Shown here: positions 26,275-36,860 of the stretch, one piece after another
Layout of the letters: each line of letters starts with the position of its first letter
How positions within the stretch are numbered: the stretch's first letter is position 1
Source of the DNA: Sipunculus nudus
Taxonomy: Eukaryota > Annelida > Sipuncula > Golfingiida > Sipunculidae
Reading direction: 5' to 3'
DNA: 64,000 nt
Assembly: GCA_026874595.1 (NCBI GenBank)
Contig: CM049313.1
Location: 12,519,508-12,583,507 of the forward strand
The notes under the pieces: model-generated
Seen by the model: only the letters and a program-made list of their open reading frames with translations
What the model was told of the DNA's origin: nothing
Databases searched by the model: none
Position numbers and translations under genes: made by a program

Positions 26275-27226
26275 GTGAGTGGTTGCTACTTTTTTTTACC
26301 TTAGAAATGATAAGTTTATGATGTTTATATAATTTTATACCAAGTATACGTTGCTTTATTAGTGAGAGAAATTCAAAGCCTGTTTCTCAAGCATCAAACG
26401 ACATGTCTCAAGATAAATATTTTCCCTTAACAAAATCTTAACATCATTACCCGTTTAACTTGATTTCACAAATGAAGCTAAATTTCGGTCTCCCATTTTG
26501 TGTCAGTCTTTTTTTTAAGAAAATACTGTATTTTACCGACCAAGGTCATCAGGCCATGCACGAGGCATCCCTCATTATGCATAGTTTACTTTCATTTTCC
26601 ACAAGCTCCCCTTACCCCATTCTACCCGATATCTCACATTTACAATAAAAATACACCGCATACTAGCCCGGGGCGCTGTGTATTCACCAGGTATATACCC
26701 CACTGTCCGATGCTACTGCCTCAATATACAAGGTTTAATACATAAGCTCCCAACCCCCACCCATGCCGCCGTTGAAATTTTATAAACGTACCGCTCCTTT
26801 GCTTACTTTGTTTACTATGTACAGGACGGTGTGTGTTCAGGTCTTACAATCGCCTTCCCTGAGTTTATAAGTATGTGAATATAGTGTCATATTATTGATC
26901 GGATATCGGGGTCACTCGCTGGAGAGAATTTGTAAAGATCTTAGTCAATGAAAACTTTTATTGACAAATGCGATTTATGTTAAGTCAAAACGGTACTTTA
27001 ATAGTAGTATTGACGAAGGTAACAAGAAAACAGGGAGAGCGCATACCGCCGCCCACGCAAAATAAAATAAATACTATAAAAACTTTAAGGTATCTACCTC
27101 TAAGACATCTTTAATATATATAACATAAAATCTCGGTAACATTTACTCTGTTAGCCACAAAAGCGGGTTGGTCGTATAAGCGGGTATGTCATGTATATTG
27201 CGATATCATGTTTTACTGGTGTTTTT
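26275..27226. other. Low-copy DNA, no gene seen
   Basis: No gene is supported. Two overlapping frames of 62 and 81 codons at 26460-26745 have no recognisable domain. Confidence 0.5.
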
Positions 27227-27646
27227 GTCATGGTGTTAACCAGTGGGAAAAGAGGGTCCTGTGACCGGGATGATGGTGTTATCGGGCACGTCGTGTTACC
27301 GGGGTGATTTTATTACCAAAGTAATGAGGGTTTACCGGGATGATCGTGTTACGGGGGAGTTCTGTTACTAGGTTTGTGATGTTACCGGGGTGGTCGTTTT
27401 ACCGTTTTGATGATTTCACCGGAATTATGGTGATATCGGCGAGATCGTGTTAATTGGTTGACGATGTTACGGTGGAATGGTGATACCAGGGTTGCCTTGT
27501 TACTGGGGAGATGGTGTGAGCGTGGTGGTCATATTACCGTGAGGCTGTTGTAACCGGGCGTTCGTGTTACTTGGATGATCGTGTTGGTCCGATGGTGGTA
27601 GTTTTACCGCAGTGTTCGTGGTCTGTCATGTTGGTGGGATGGTGGT
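27227..27646. repeat. Degenerate 16-17-bp minisatellite, left part
   Basis: Diverged copies of a motif close to GTGTTACCGGGATGATC / GTGTTACCGGGGTGGTC follow one another at about 16-18 bp. The array is interrupted at 27647 by a transposon and resumes at 28746. The motif resembles the 33-bp unit of the array at 32966-35400 read on the opposite strand. Confidence 0.75.
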
Positions 27647-27749
27647 CAGGGGCGTAGCCAAGGGAGGGCGCAGGGGGCCATGCCCCCCCCCCCCGCCCCC
27701 TCCGGCACATCCAGTACTCACCGTCCTTTCGGAATTTCACTTATGTAAT

Positions 27750-27803
<54 letters not shown>

Positions 27804-27830
27804 TCAGTGGCGGATATAGGCCTATGCTTT

Positions 27831-28596
27831 CAGTGGCCGATCCAGAGGGGACGCGCAGCCCCCTTTCAGCTGCAAAATCTCTCATTTTTATCTAATTTCC
27901 GATTTTCGTGATTTAATTTCTTTTTTATATTTCTTACTATTAGTAAGCAATTAGACTTTATTTAAGTTATCTGCAGTTTATTACTTTAAAATTTATTAGC
28001 TGAGGATAAGGATATTTATGAACAGCTGCAGAACAACTGCAGATCGATCGAGCACCGGGCACAGGTTGGAGTCGACCCTGAACAATCTTACGGCTCCTCT
28101 GGTAATACGGGTACTCGAACGCGCGATCTGTCCTGTGAGCTGTCGAGACCACGGAACCCGGAAAAATGCAAAGTTTAACAAAAGAATTCAGCTTATCATT
28201 TATTTCATCACGAGCATTACATTTAAAAGATAATATTTTGCAAGTTACAAACGTAATTGCGCCTTTGCGCCATTGACTTGTTTGAAAACGATTGAAATTT
28301 TATATCCTAATTTTAAAGAAATCTAAATATTAAATATTGAACTACTCTGCAGTGTGATTACATACGCAAAGACATAAGGGAACAGTTTTTCAGGAACAGG
28401 AAATCCTTTTTTTGGTGAAAAATTATCTCAAAATATTCTCTTTATATGGTATTTAAAAAAAAATCCCTGTATGTGAGGGGGATACCCCCTCCCATACCCT
28501 CCCCATGTACCTGTAACTAACCCTAATGAAACCATGGTTCATAATTGAAATTTAAAAATATATATTTATTTTCATATACTAAAATATATAACGTAT

Positions 28597-28629
<33 letters not shown>

Positions 28630-28703
28630 ACAGGTTACATAGTACCCATACATGCATATTAGGCCCCCCCCCCCCCGTTTTCGAATATCTGGATCCGCCA
28701 CTG
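27831..28703. mobile_element. Nested element with CAGTGGCGGATCCAG-type termini
   Basis: CAGTGGCCGATCCAG at 27831-27845 and CTGGATCCGCCACTG at 28689-28703 are inverted complements with one mismatch. Termini starting CAGTGGCGGATCCAG are typical of hAT-like MITEs. A further CAGTGGCGGAT occurs at 27805, so the left side may be a nested or rearranged end. No 8-bp duplication is visible next to these ends. The interior holds a (TA)n tract at about 28599-28629 and a tRNA-like segment near 28085-28155. Confidence 0.5.
28085..28155 (-). other. tRNA-like (SINE head) remnant
   Basis: Read on the minus strand, this contains GACAGCTCACAGGACAGA, resembling a pol III A box region. About 15 bases later comes GCGCGTTCGAGTACCC, resembling a B box (GTTCGA). 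No full cloverleaf can be folded and no SINE tail is clear. It could equally be a fortuitous match inside the transposon. Confidence 0.3.
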
Positions 28704-28745
28704 ATCATGGCCCCCTCCCCTCCCTCAATCCTGGCTACGCCCCTG

Positions 28746-28900
28746 GTGGTAGCTTAACCGCGGTGTTCGTGGTCGGAGGTGGTCGTGTTGATGGTATGGT
28801 GGTAGTTTTACCGCGTTGTTCGTGAGCGGGGGGGGGGGGGGTGTTGTTCGGATGGTTGTAGATTTACCGCGGTGTTCGTGATCGAGGGTGGTCATGTTTA
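28746..28900. repeat. Degenerate 16-17-bp minisatellite, right part
   Basis: This continues the array interrupted at 27647, with units such as GTGGTAGTTTTACCGCG and TGTTCGTGATCGAGGGTGG. A G14 run interrupts it near 28830. Confidence 0.7.
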
Positions 28901-30230
28901 GTCTATCAGAACTCAAAAATAACCATGCAGAGCTAAAACCAACCTCCATGCTCGTCTAACCGACAACACCAGAACCTTTATTCAATAAATAATAGGAAAA
29001 CCATCGCGTCTACCGGTTACATGTGTCTTTTACATGTGTCCTTTTATTGATGACTATAAATACTTTTTTATTGCTTACAATATTACTGAAACAGAAGTTT
29101 AATGCTGCTAATATCATCAGACTTTACAATTTACAGACATCATTCTTAGTTCTTTAAATGTAGTGGATATGGCGAATCCTCTGATGTATCACACACCCGA
29201 CCTTAGAAATTCCCCACAACACGCTTGCAGATGGTCGTTTCTCCGAGCGACGCCGGAGCTAATATTTTGCCAGGTGGGCAGCCAATAGTAAACATATTAG
29301 GAATGCAAGTCAGAGAGTGAAATATTTGTGGCGTATTAGATCATTCCACAATTGCGTAATAGATCTCATTGTTACGTAATTGATGCGGCGGGTTTTCTCC
29401 TTCTTGCGGCATAATAAATTAGAACTCCACAATGATATTTCGTTTCTGCTTATTATAGTTAATAAGCTCCAGGGGTAATTTGATAAAGCTTCTCTTTTTT
29501 TCGTTCTCTACTTACATGTAGCTTTTGACGCAGAGGGACCAATATTGCTGGCAATTGTAGAATTATCCGCCCCTTGTGGCAACCCTATGACGTAGTCAAA
29601 AGTTTTAGAAATAAAAATATGACCTCAAGGCAGACAATAAATTGTAATTTTACTGTTTATCTTTCCACAAAGCCCTATTAACAATTTGATAGGATCCAAG
29701 GGTATCTGATCTCGATCTAATATAGCTTTACAATTTGAGCAGAACAGGAGAACACAAGCTTTTTCATTGTCTGTAAGTTATAAAAGGATTTCCCAATATT
29801 TGATTACGACCTGTTATATCCTACAAATAGAACCATAGAATATGAAATTATGCGTAAAAATGACGTTTTTATGTGTCTGTATGTGTTACATTAGTGCATT
29901 AATATGTATTCCTTTTTTTTTATTTTTCGTCTGAAGGGTGTATTTTAAACTGTAAATGAGATTGAAAAAAGTGGGAAATGCAATAAGCATTATAACATGC
30001 ATTTACAAATGTTGAAAAGGATATAAATACCAATATCACCTATATAATACCCAAAGGGATGTCGAAATTCACGTCACAATTTACATCAGGTGCCCGTTTC
30101 ATCTGGTATACATAAGCATCTCAAACTGTCTGTCTGTCATATACCTGTTATTGCGATAGATATTCCCATAAATTATATGTACCCAACGTCGCACAGACTA
30201 CTTAAAGTAATCACCTTTATGCAGAGGCCC
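28901..30230. other. Low-copy AT-rich DNA, no gene seen
   Basis: I see no gene, TE terminus or tandem repeat in this stretch. Confidence 0.5.
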
Positions 30231-30260
30231 TATTTTGTGGAACAAGTTAAATGTCAATCA

Positions 30261-30344
30261 GAAGCCCCCCTTTTGTGGAACACGTTAAATGACAATCGGA
30301 GAAATTGCTCCTCCACAATGGCCTTTAGAAAAATAATCACGTAA
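30261..30344 (+). pseudogene. Possible C-terminal remnant of a non-LTR retrotransposon ORF2
   Basis: The last 27 codons of the frame at 30090-30344 read EAPLLWNTLNDN followed by RRNCSSTMAFRK. This resembles the A-P-x-L-W-N-x-L-P ... F-K/R-K segment that closes many Jockey/CR1-type LINE ORF2 proteins. Nothing upstream in the frame resembles reverse transcriptase, and the typical proline after W-N-x-L is absent. A ~33-bp internal duplication (TTTTGTGGAACA at about 30233 and 30271) lies across its start. It is a short relic at most. Confidence 0.3.
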
Positions 30345-31997
30345 TTTTATTAAATCCCTTTTGCGAGTTAATGCTTCCTTGCATGTTCATTATAACATTT
30401 TATATCAAATTCTGCTATATTTCCTAGAGGCTAGAGTTCTCTCATTTTTGCGATTACACTCTATAGAACATTATATATCATATAGTTATACATGTATATT
30501 TTTATGTTTAATATCATATCTTGCGGAGGTCACTTTTATCAAACAGTTTTGGTTCTTTGTATAGTACATAATTTTCACTGTATAAATTGTATAAATACGT
30601 TAAAGTAAAGAAATAAGCACGATCAGGACGGTACATTTTCAAGCCGTGATGAAGACCCTCTCGACAGGAAATATGTTAACACAGAGCAAATTATTTCAGT
30701 GCTACCTGATATCAATAATAATCTTTTGAACTATTGAAACAGGCATGGTAGAAAATAATAAAAATAATAATAATAAAAATAATAATAATAATTAAAAAAA
30801 AATAATGATAATAATAATAATTTTTATTATTTTATAATTATTATTATTATAATTATTATTATTATTATTATAAATAGTATTTACATAGCGCCAATTCTCT
30901 GATAGTCCGACCAGTAGTTCTATAAGACACGCACGTACAGAGCACAAATTCTCGATAATCCTGCTCCCTGTGTCTCCCCCCATGTAATTTCATTCTCACT
31001 TTCTCCCGCGTGTTTATCTTTTGTAATTCACTTACAAAGAAACTGGTACATATTAATGACTAACAGCTTGCCAGTGAAGATTTTTTGAAGAAATATTTTT
31101 TTAGATTTAGATTAGATTTTAATGGTGTAAGCATTTCTAAGTTAAGTAGGAAGTGAACTCCAGGAACGTTCACCGACTGCCATATGGACTGCCATTGGTA
31201 CTTAAAGAAGATTTTCGCAAGCCGAACGCAGCGTATAAGCAAACACCGATAGGTTATTAATTTTTATGACAAATATGATATCAGTGAAACATAGAAATGA
31301 CTGTCATCAAAACCAGCAATTTTCTTTTGTAAGCGGTGCCTGACGAAAAGCCAATAAGAGCTGTATAAATTGTTACATAAATCTAAAAGCTTTTTTTCTA
31401 ATTAATACAAGATAGCACATTCTGAATTGCAATTATATGCAATCGCAAAGACACTGGTAGCTCAGCATTTAAATGCAAATGCAAATGTGACATTTTCAAA
31501 TTCAAATCCATATGCGTTTGAACCCAAGCCTGCTCTACTATTAGTAGTGTTTTGAGGATTATTTCTTCACACCCGTCATTAGGAGCTTGTAATTGACTCA
31601 GTCTCTGACAACCACTCACGGAGATCCTCTGGGCATCTCGCGTGAGCTGTCACGTGACCGCCTCATTGCTGTTCCTTACTAAATTTATCGCCAGATCGTG
31701 CCAGGCTGGGTGTTTACTCGTTTCTCTGTGAGGTTCCGTGTCCTCGGGGAGGACTGTTCTTTTCAGTCCCCGCAATGGGAGTTGAACCATGTGTAAGTTT
31801 CACAAAAACCCACGACACGGAGAAGTTTGACTTGTCCCCAGGCGTTCCGAGCCACGGAATCTTTTTATGCCTTCTGGATAAAAGCAATGTTAAATTTAAA
31901 AAAAGGAGAAAAATCAGGACAACATCAAGCTTAGGAAAACCACTAAATCTGTTAACGATAGAAGCTTCACCTTTAATGCCATCTCTCCATAAAAGAT
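30345..31997. other. Low-copy DNA with ATT microsatellite
   Basis: No gene is supported. An (AAT/ATT)n compound microsatellite occupies about 30755-30880. A palindromic E-box GTCACGTGAC lies at 31649-31658 in a less AT-rich patch. Confidence 0.5.
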
Positions 31998-32064
31998 TGG
32001 CAGCTAGACATGCAATATTATGCAGCTAGACATGCAATATTATGCAGCTAGACATGCAATATTA
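31998..32064. repeat. 22-bp tandem repeat, three copies
   Basis: GCAGCTAGACATGCAATATTAT is repeated three times in a row with almost no change, which points to recent slippage or duplication. Confidence 0.9.
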
Positions 32065-32965
32065 TTGATAATATATATCTGGCTGCTTGTAAAGCGTTTA
32101 TATTACGGAATACATGTTTTTTCTACAGTAAGTATTAACATCTTTGACAAATATGAATGTATGCTGTAACCTTTTCCCGCTCTATGCCCCGTTCCAAGTT
32201 TCTTTTGCAATATAAAAAAATAACTGTACTGTGGTTCTGTCTAACATATCTTGGCGCTTTTTAAATTATTTTTTTCCACTGAACTTTTTTTTTGCTCCTG
32301 TATCTGTCGATATTCACACAGCTGGAGCGACAAGAAGAGGGGCTTTCGGGGATGCATTGAAACCATAGGACACCATTTTAATTTTTTATCCGTCGGACAA
32401 AACAATTCTTTTTCCTTCAGCCTATTTTACTGCCACACATCTATCAGATGTGAATTTGATTGAAAAACATCATCTTATTTAGTTCATATCCTCTAGTACA
32501 CTTTGTTTCTTAAATATTAGTCATGACAGGTCACCCTGATTGCTATTTTATTATCTGGTGTGGCAACAGGATAAGTAGCTTTGGTAAAATATGTCGTTAT
32601 TTAACGGATATTTCGTTGTTTTCAAGTGCGTTTGTATATGAGCCATGACGTAGCTGATCCCGAGGTGCTGCTGTGTGTGTAAACCACAGATTACTAGCGT
32701 CCGACGAACTGTCATACGACACCCGTGCATTAGTTGACCCGTTGAGCACCTGTGGCCCAAAGAGGTTGGGCAAAGGGATTATTTCTTAGATCTCTAGCGT
32801 TTCGTGACAGCTTCGTATGTTAGTTAACGTATAACCTGCCTCGCGGATAAAATTTAAATTGCAGATGATGACTGAAGATTATACTTTTAAATACATTTAA
32901 AGTTTATATAATGAACTAAAATGGTAAATATAGGGCCTTATGTAAGATCAACTGGATAACGAGTA
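32065..32965. other. Low-copy DNA, no gene seen
   Basis: I see no gene or repeat structure here. Confidence 0.5.
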
Positions 32966-35399
32966 ACCACCCAGTATCACGACAATCCCGATAATAAGTG
33001 CCGATTATTCGATTAAAACGATGATTGGTCGTTTCTCTCAAAATTTGTCAAATCGATGGCATTTGGCATAATCGATTTAAACCGATTATATATACAGATG
33101 CAAAGGATCTAATTCTGTCAGAGATATACGAACAAAAAGTAACGAACAGCATCAAAACGGAAGCCAGAAAAATCCCGATAATACAACCACCCAGCACCCA
33201 GACGATTCCGATAGTACAACCACCCAGTATCACGACAATCCCGATAATACAACCAACAAGTATCACGACAATCCCGATAATACAACCAATCAGTATCACG
33301 ACAATCCCTATAACACAACCACCCAGCATCACGACAATCCCGATAATACAACCAACCAGTATCACGTCAATCCCGATAATACAACCAACCAGTATCACGA
33401 CAATCCCTATAACACAACCACCCAGCATCACGACAATCCCGATAATACAACCAACCAGTATCACGACAATCCCGATAATACAACCAACCAGTATCACGAC
33501 AATCCCTATAACACAACCACCCAGCATCACGACAATCCCGATAATACAACCAACCAGTATCACGACAATCCCGATAGCACAACCACCCAGCACCCAGACG
33601 ATTCCGATAGTAAAACCACCCAGTATCACGACAATCCCTATAACACAACCACCCAGCATCACGACAATCCCGATAATACAACCAACCAGTATCACGACAA
33701 TCCCGATAATACAACCAACCAGTATCACGACAATCCCTATAACACAACTACCCAGCATCACGACAATCCCGATAATACAACCAACCAGTATCACGACAAT
33801 CCCGATAATACAACCAACCAGCACCCAGACGATTCCGATAACACAACCATCCAGTATCACGGCAATCCCGATAATACAACCAACCAGTATCACGACAATC
33901 CCTATAACACAACCACCCAGCAACACGACAATCCCGATAATACAACCAACCAGTATCACGACAATCCCTATAACACAACCACCCAGCATCACGACAATCC
34001 CGATAATACAACCAACCAGTATCACGACAATCACTTTAACACAACCACCCAGCATCACGACAATCCCGATAATACAACCAACCAGTATCACGACAATCCC
34101 GATAACACAACCACCCAGCACCCAGACGATTCCGAAAACACAACCACCCAGCATCACGACAATCCCTATAACACAACCACCCAGCATCACGACATTCCCG
34201 ATAATACAACCAACCAGTATCACGACAATCCCTATAACACAACCACCCAGCATCACGACAATCCCGATAATACAACCACCCAGCATCACGACAATCCCGA
34301 TAATACAACCACCCAGCATCACGACAATCCCGATAATACAACCAACCAGTATCACGACAATCCCTATAACACAACCACCCAGCATCACGACAATCCCGAT
34401 AATACAACCAACCAGTATCACGACAATCCCGATAACACAACCACCCAGCACCCAGACGATTCCGATAACACAACCAACCAGTATCACGACAATCCCGATA
34501 ATACAACCAACCAGTATCACGACAATCCCTATAACACAACCACCCAGCATCACGACAATCCCGATAATACAACCATCCATTATCACGACAATCCCGATAA
34601 TACAACCAACCAGTATCACGACAATCCCTATAACACAACCACCCAGCATCACGACAATCCCGATAATACAACCAACCAGTATCACGACAATCCCTATAAC
34701 ACAACCACCCAGCATCACGACAATCCCGATAATACAACCAACCAGTATCACGACAATCCCGATAACACAACCACCCAGCACCCAGACGATTCCGATAACA
34801 CAACCACCCAGCATCAGGACAATCCCGATAATACAACCACCCAGCATCCAGACAATCCCGATAATACAACCACCCAATATCAAGACAATTCCGATAATAC
34901 AACCAACCAGTATCACGACAATCCCGATAACACAACCACCCAGCACCCAGACGATTCCGATAACACAAGCATCCAGTATCACGACAATCCCGATAATACA
35001 ACCAACCAGTATCACGACAATCCCGATAACACAACCACCTAACATCACGACAATCCCGATAATACAACCAACCAGTATCACGACAATCCCGATAATACAA
35101 CCACCCAGCACCAAGACAATGCCGATAATACAACCACCCTGCATCACAACAATACCGATAATACAACCAACCAGTATCACGACAATCCCGATAACACAAC
35201 CACCCAGCACCCAGACGATTCCGATAACACAACCATCCAGTATCACGACAATCCCGATAATACAACCAACCAGTATCACGACAATCCCGATAACACAACC
35301 ACCCAAAATCACGACAATCCCGATAATACAACCAACCAGTATCATGACAATACCGATAATACAATCACTCAGTATCACGACAATCCCGTTATTGGAGTT
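32966..35399. repeat. 33-bp minisatellite, about 67 copies plus an orphan unit
   Basis: The main block (33170-35399) repeats a unit close to ATCACGACAATCCCGATAAT + ACAACCACCCAGC. Variation is mostly confined to a few sites (CCGATAATA/CCTATAACA, AACC/ACCC, AGTATC/AGCATC, ATCACG/ACCCAG). Every unit I followed in the main block is exactly 33 bp. An orphan unit lies upstream at about 32966-32995, separated by some 170 bp of other sequence and out of phase with the block. Alternation of unit types (roughly 66-bp and longer periods) shows that multi-unit segments were duplicated. Confidence 0.97.
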
Positions 35400-35412
35400 T
35401 TTTTTTATCTAA
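33025..35412 (+). CDS. Long repeat-encoded open frame, Ile/Pro/Thr 11-mers (doubtful gene)
   Basis: This frame of 795 codons opens just after a TGA at 33022 and closes with TAA at 35410. Its first codon here is TTG. No in-frame ATG occurs until residue 699 or so (near 35118), so as a free-standing gene it has no plausible start. After about 48 non-repetitive residues it consists of about 67 repeats of an 11-mer, typically IPIIQPTSITT or IPITQPPSITT. No signal peptide, cysteine or known domain is visible. Two minus-strand frames are also long and open here, because the 33-bp unit lacks stops in those frames, so openness alone proves little. In its favour, no unit departs from a multiple of three. 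It could be an exon of a Pro/Thr-rich repetitive secreted protein if spliced. More likely it is a minisatellite by-product. Confidence 0.2.
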   Translation: MVVSLKICQIDGIWHNRFKPIIYTDAKDLILSEIYEQKVTNSIKTEARKIPIIQPPSTQTIPIVQPPSITTIPIIQPTSITTIPIIQPISITTIPITQPPSITTIPIIQPTSITSIPIIQPTSITTIPITQPPSITTIPIIQPTSITTIPIIQPTSITTIPITQPPSITTIPIIQPTSITTIPIAQPPSTQTIPIVKPPSITTIPITQPPSITTIPIIQPTSITTIPIIQPTSITTIPITQLPSITTIPIIQPTSITTIPIIQPTSTQTIPITQPSSITAIPIIQPTSITTIPITQPPSNTTIPIIQPTSITTIPITQPPSITTIPIIQPTSITTITLTQPPSITTIPIIQPTSITTIPITQPPSTQTIPKTQPPSITTIPITQPPSITTFPIIQPTSITTIPITQPPSITTIPIIQPPSITTIPIIQPPSITTIPIIQPTSITTIPITQPPSITTIPIIQPTSITTIPITQPPSTQTIPITQPTSITTIPIIQPTSITTIPITQPPSITTIPIIQPSIITTIPIIQPTSITTIPITQPPSITTIPIIQPTSITTIPITQPPSITTIPIIQPTSITTIPITQPPSTQTIPITQPPSIRTIPIIQPPSIQTIPIIQPPNIKTIPIIQPTSITTIPITQPPSTQTIPITQASSITTIPIIQPTSITTIPITQPPNITTIPIIQPTSITTIPIIQPPSTKTMPIIQPPCITTIPIIQPTSITTIPITQPPSTQTIPITQPSSITTIPIIQPTSITTIPITQPPKITTIPIIQPTSIMTIPIIQSLSITTIPLLEFFFI

Positions 35413-35421
35413 AGAAAAATG

Positions 35422-35552
35422 AAGTTTACATTTAGCTATCATTGACAGCTGAAATATAGCTGCAAGTGTATAGGTGAGTGAAAAGCTAAGTTTACATTTA
35501 GCTATCATTAACAGCTGAAATATAGCTGCAAGTGTATAGATGAGTGAAAACA
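35422..35552. repeat. 66-bp tandem duplication
   Basis: AAGTTTACATTTAGCTATCA starts at 35422 and again at 35488, and the two units (through GTGTATAGGTGAGTGAAAA) differ at only a few bases. It lies immediately after the 33-bp array. Confidence 0.9.
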
Positions 35553-36448
35553 TATTTTATTAAAGTGACACAAAACTCTAATTTCCAAATTTCCATAATC
35601 CTAGCCACATATTATATGTTGTCATAAGAGCTCAGATTAACCATCAGTTACCAGTAATTGAGGGACCTTTAGAGGACTAGTCATGAATAGTGGATGGCTG
35701 ATTGACGTCGATTCACCTACGGGCACCGAATATTCGTCAAGCAGCAACAGATTCAACAGTGTATATATTGAAAATAAATGTCTGTAGAGTCGGATGTCAG
35801 GAATAAACCAGGACGTGGAATGTTACTGTGTGATTCAATCAAATCACCAGCTACATTCAGCTCTATACTCCGGGGGTGAACCTAATGAAGTCTTTGACAA
35901 AAGGCAATGACCGGTTTTTGGAAATAGCATGGTGTATGGGGCATGGTAACTCCCGTGCACCGGACAACTGATTGATCAGCATCTCAAACATTCTCCGTGA
36001 ACGTGTTCCGGTGCAAAATCCCCAGTCAGCAGAGCTGCGCAAATTGGCGACGAGTCCCAGAACTGTGAAGCGATAAGATCTTTGAAAGAGGGAAATTGAG
36101 CTGTTCAGTGTGCTAAATTGTAAGCCATAGATCACTGTCGTAATTTTGTTTCGCTCCTTTGACGGGATCCCATCAGGTTTTCCAGGAGAAAAATCATTTT
36201 GTTTGTATTTTCGTGACTAGAACCTTAAGTGGATGTTTTATCCCGGCTTTTGACACTTCACCGAATAGACTGTTTTTTAAGGAAACAGTGCAAAATCTTA
36301 AGTGACCTAAATACTCTTGTGCTCCAATAAGCTTGGGCAAGATTGGTCATAGACAATTTAAAAATCACCTTTCGGGTTAAAATCCGGCACGGGCCGAAAC
36401 TTGCCGCTGTCAGATCTGAAACTACATCCTTCAGTGTACCGACTGAGC
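35553..36448. other. Low-copy DNA, no gene seen
   Basis: No gene is supported. A 90-codon minus-strand frame at 35863-36135 has no recognisable domain. Confidence 0.5.
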
Positions 36449-36860
36449 CCACACTGCGTAGAATCGGACTCGCAAATAATGTGTCTCCTGATCAGGGTTT
36501 ATGGGCCTCAGAATTTGCACACCACAATGCACCGTGGCTCCTTAATACACAGATGGCGTAGGTATAAATGTTGTTAAAAGGGTAATGTAGTCCGTTCAAG
36601 TACAATTGATAAGAACTGTTACAAGGCAAATTACATAAACAAAGGTTTTTTGTATTTAAAGACTTCACGCAATAAGTAAATTTTTCTAAGTATGCGCATG
36701 TAAAATGAAACCAAAAAGGTTTTTCCATGAAATATAACGAATTTTGATTTTAAAGTTTGGTATTAGAAAAACAATTAGTCCCGGTCGTCCCGCAGTGAAG
36801 GAGTTCGATTTGAGTAGTAACGACCTCTCACGGAAGGGCGCGGCTGAGTAGTACGTCATC
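36449..36860 (+). repeat. Dispersed ~400-bp repeat family, copy 1
   Basis: It starts CACACTGCGTAGAATCGGAC and includes CAGGGTTTATGGGC, CACAATGCACCG, GGCGTAGGT, TAGTCCCGGTCGTCCC and GAGTAGTAACGACCTC. The same landmarks occur in the same order at 49248-49612 and 56425-56965. Copies are clearly diverged and no coding frame is shared. A transposon-derived origin is inferred; no terminal inverted repeat was found by eye. Confidence 0.7.

Larger units (their letters stand above)
27647..28745. mobile_element. Non-autonomous DNA transposon inserted in the minisatellite
   Basis: The outer ends are inverted complements (CAGGGGCGTAGCCA at left, TGGCTACGCCCCTG at right). Both ends share an inner GGGGGCCATG block about 25 bp in. 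The 1099-bp insert is bordered by GTGGT on both sides (27642-27646 and 28746-28750), and minisatellite sequence continues on either flank. A TA microsatellite lies at 27754-27799. No transposase frame is intact. A second element appears nested inside at 27831-28703. Confidence 0.75.

Noticed and set aside
34036-35364. 442-codon minus-strand frame rich in YRDCRD repeats
   Set aside because: Another shadow frame of the same 33-bp array; no independent support.
33048-35378. 776-codon hydrophobic minus-strand frame (IGIVVILVGC-type repeats) resembling membrane segments
   Set aside because: It is the complement of the 33-bp minisatellite, starts at GTG, and exists only because the unit has no stop in that frame.
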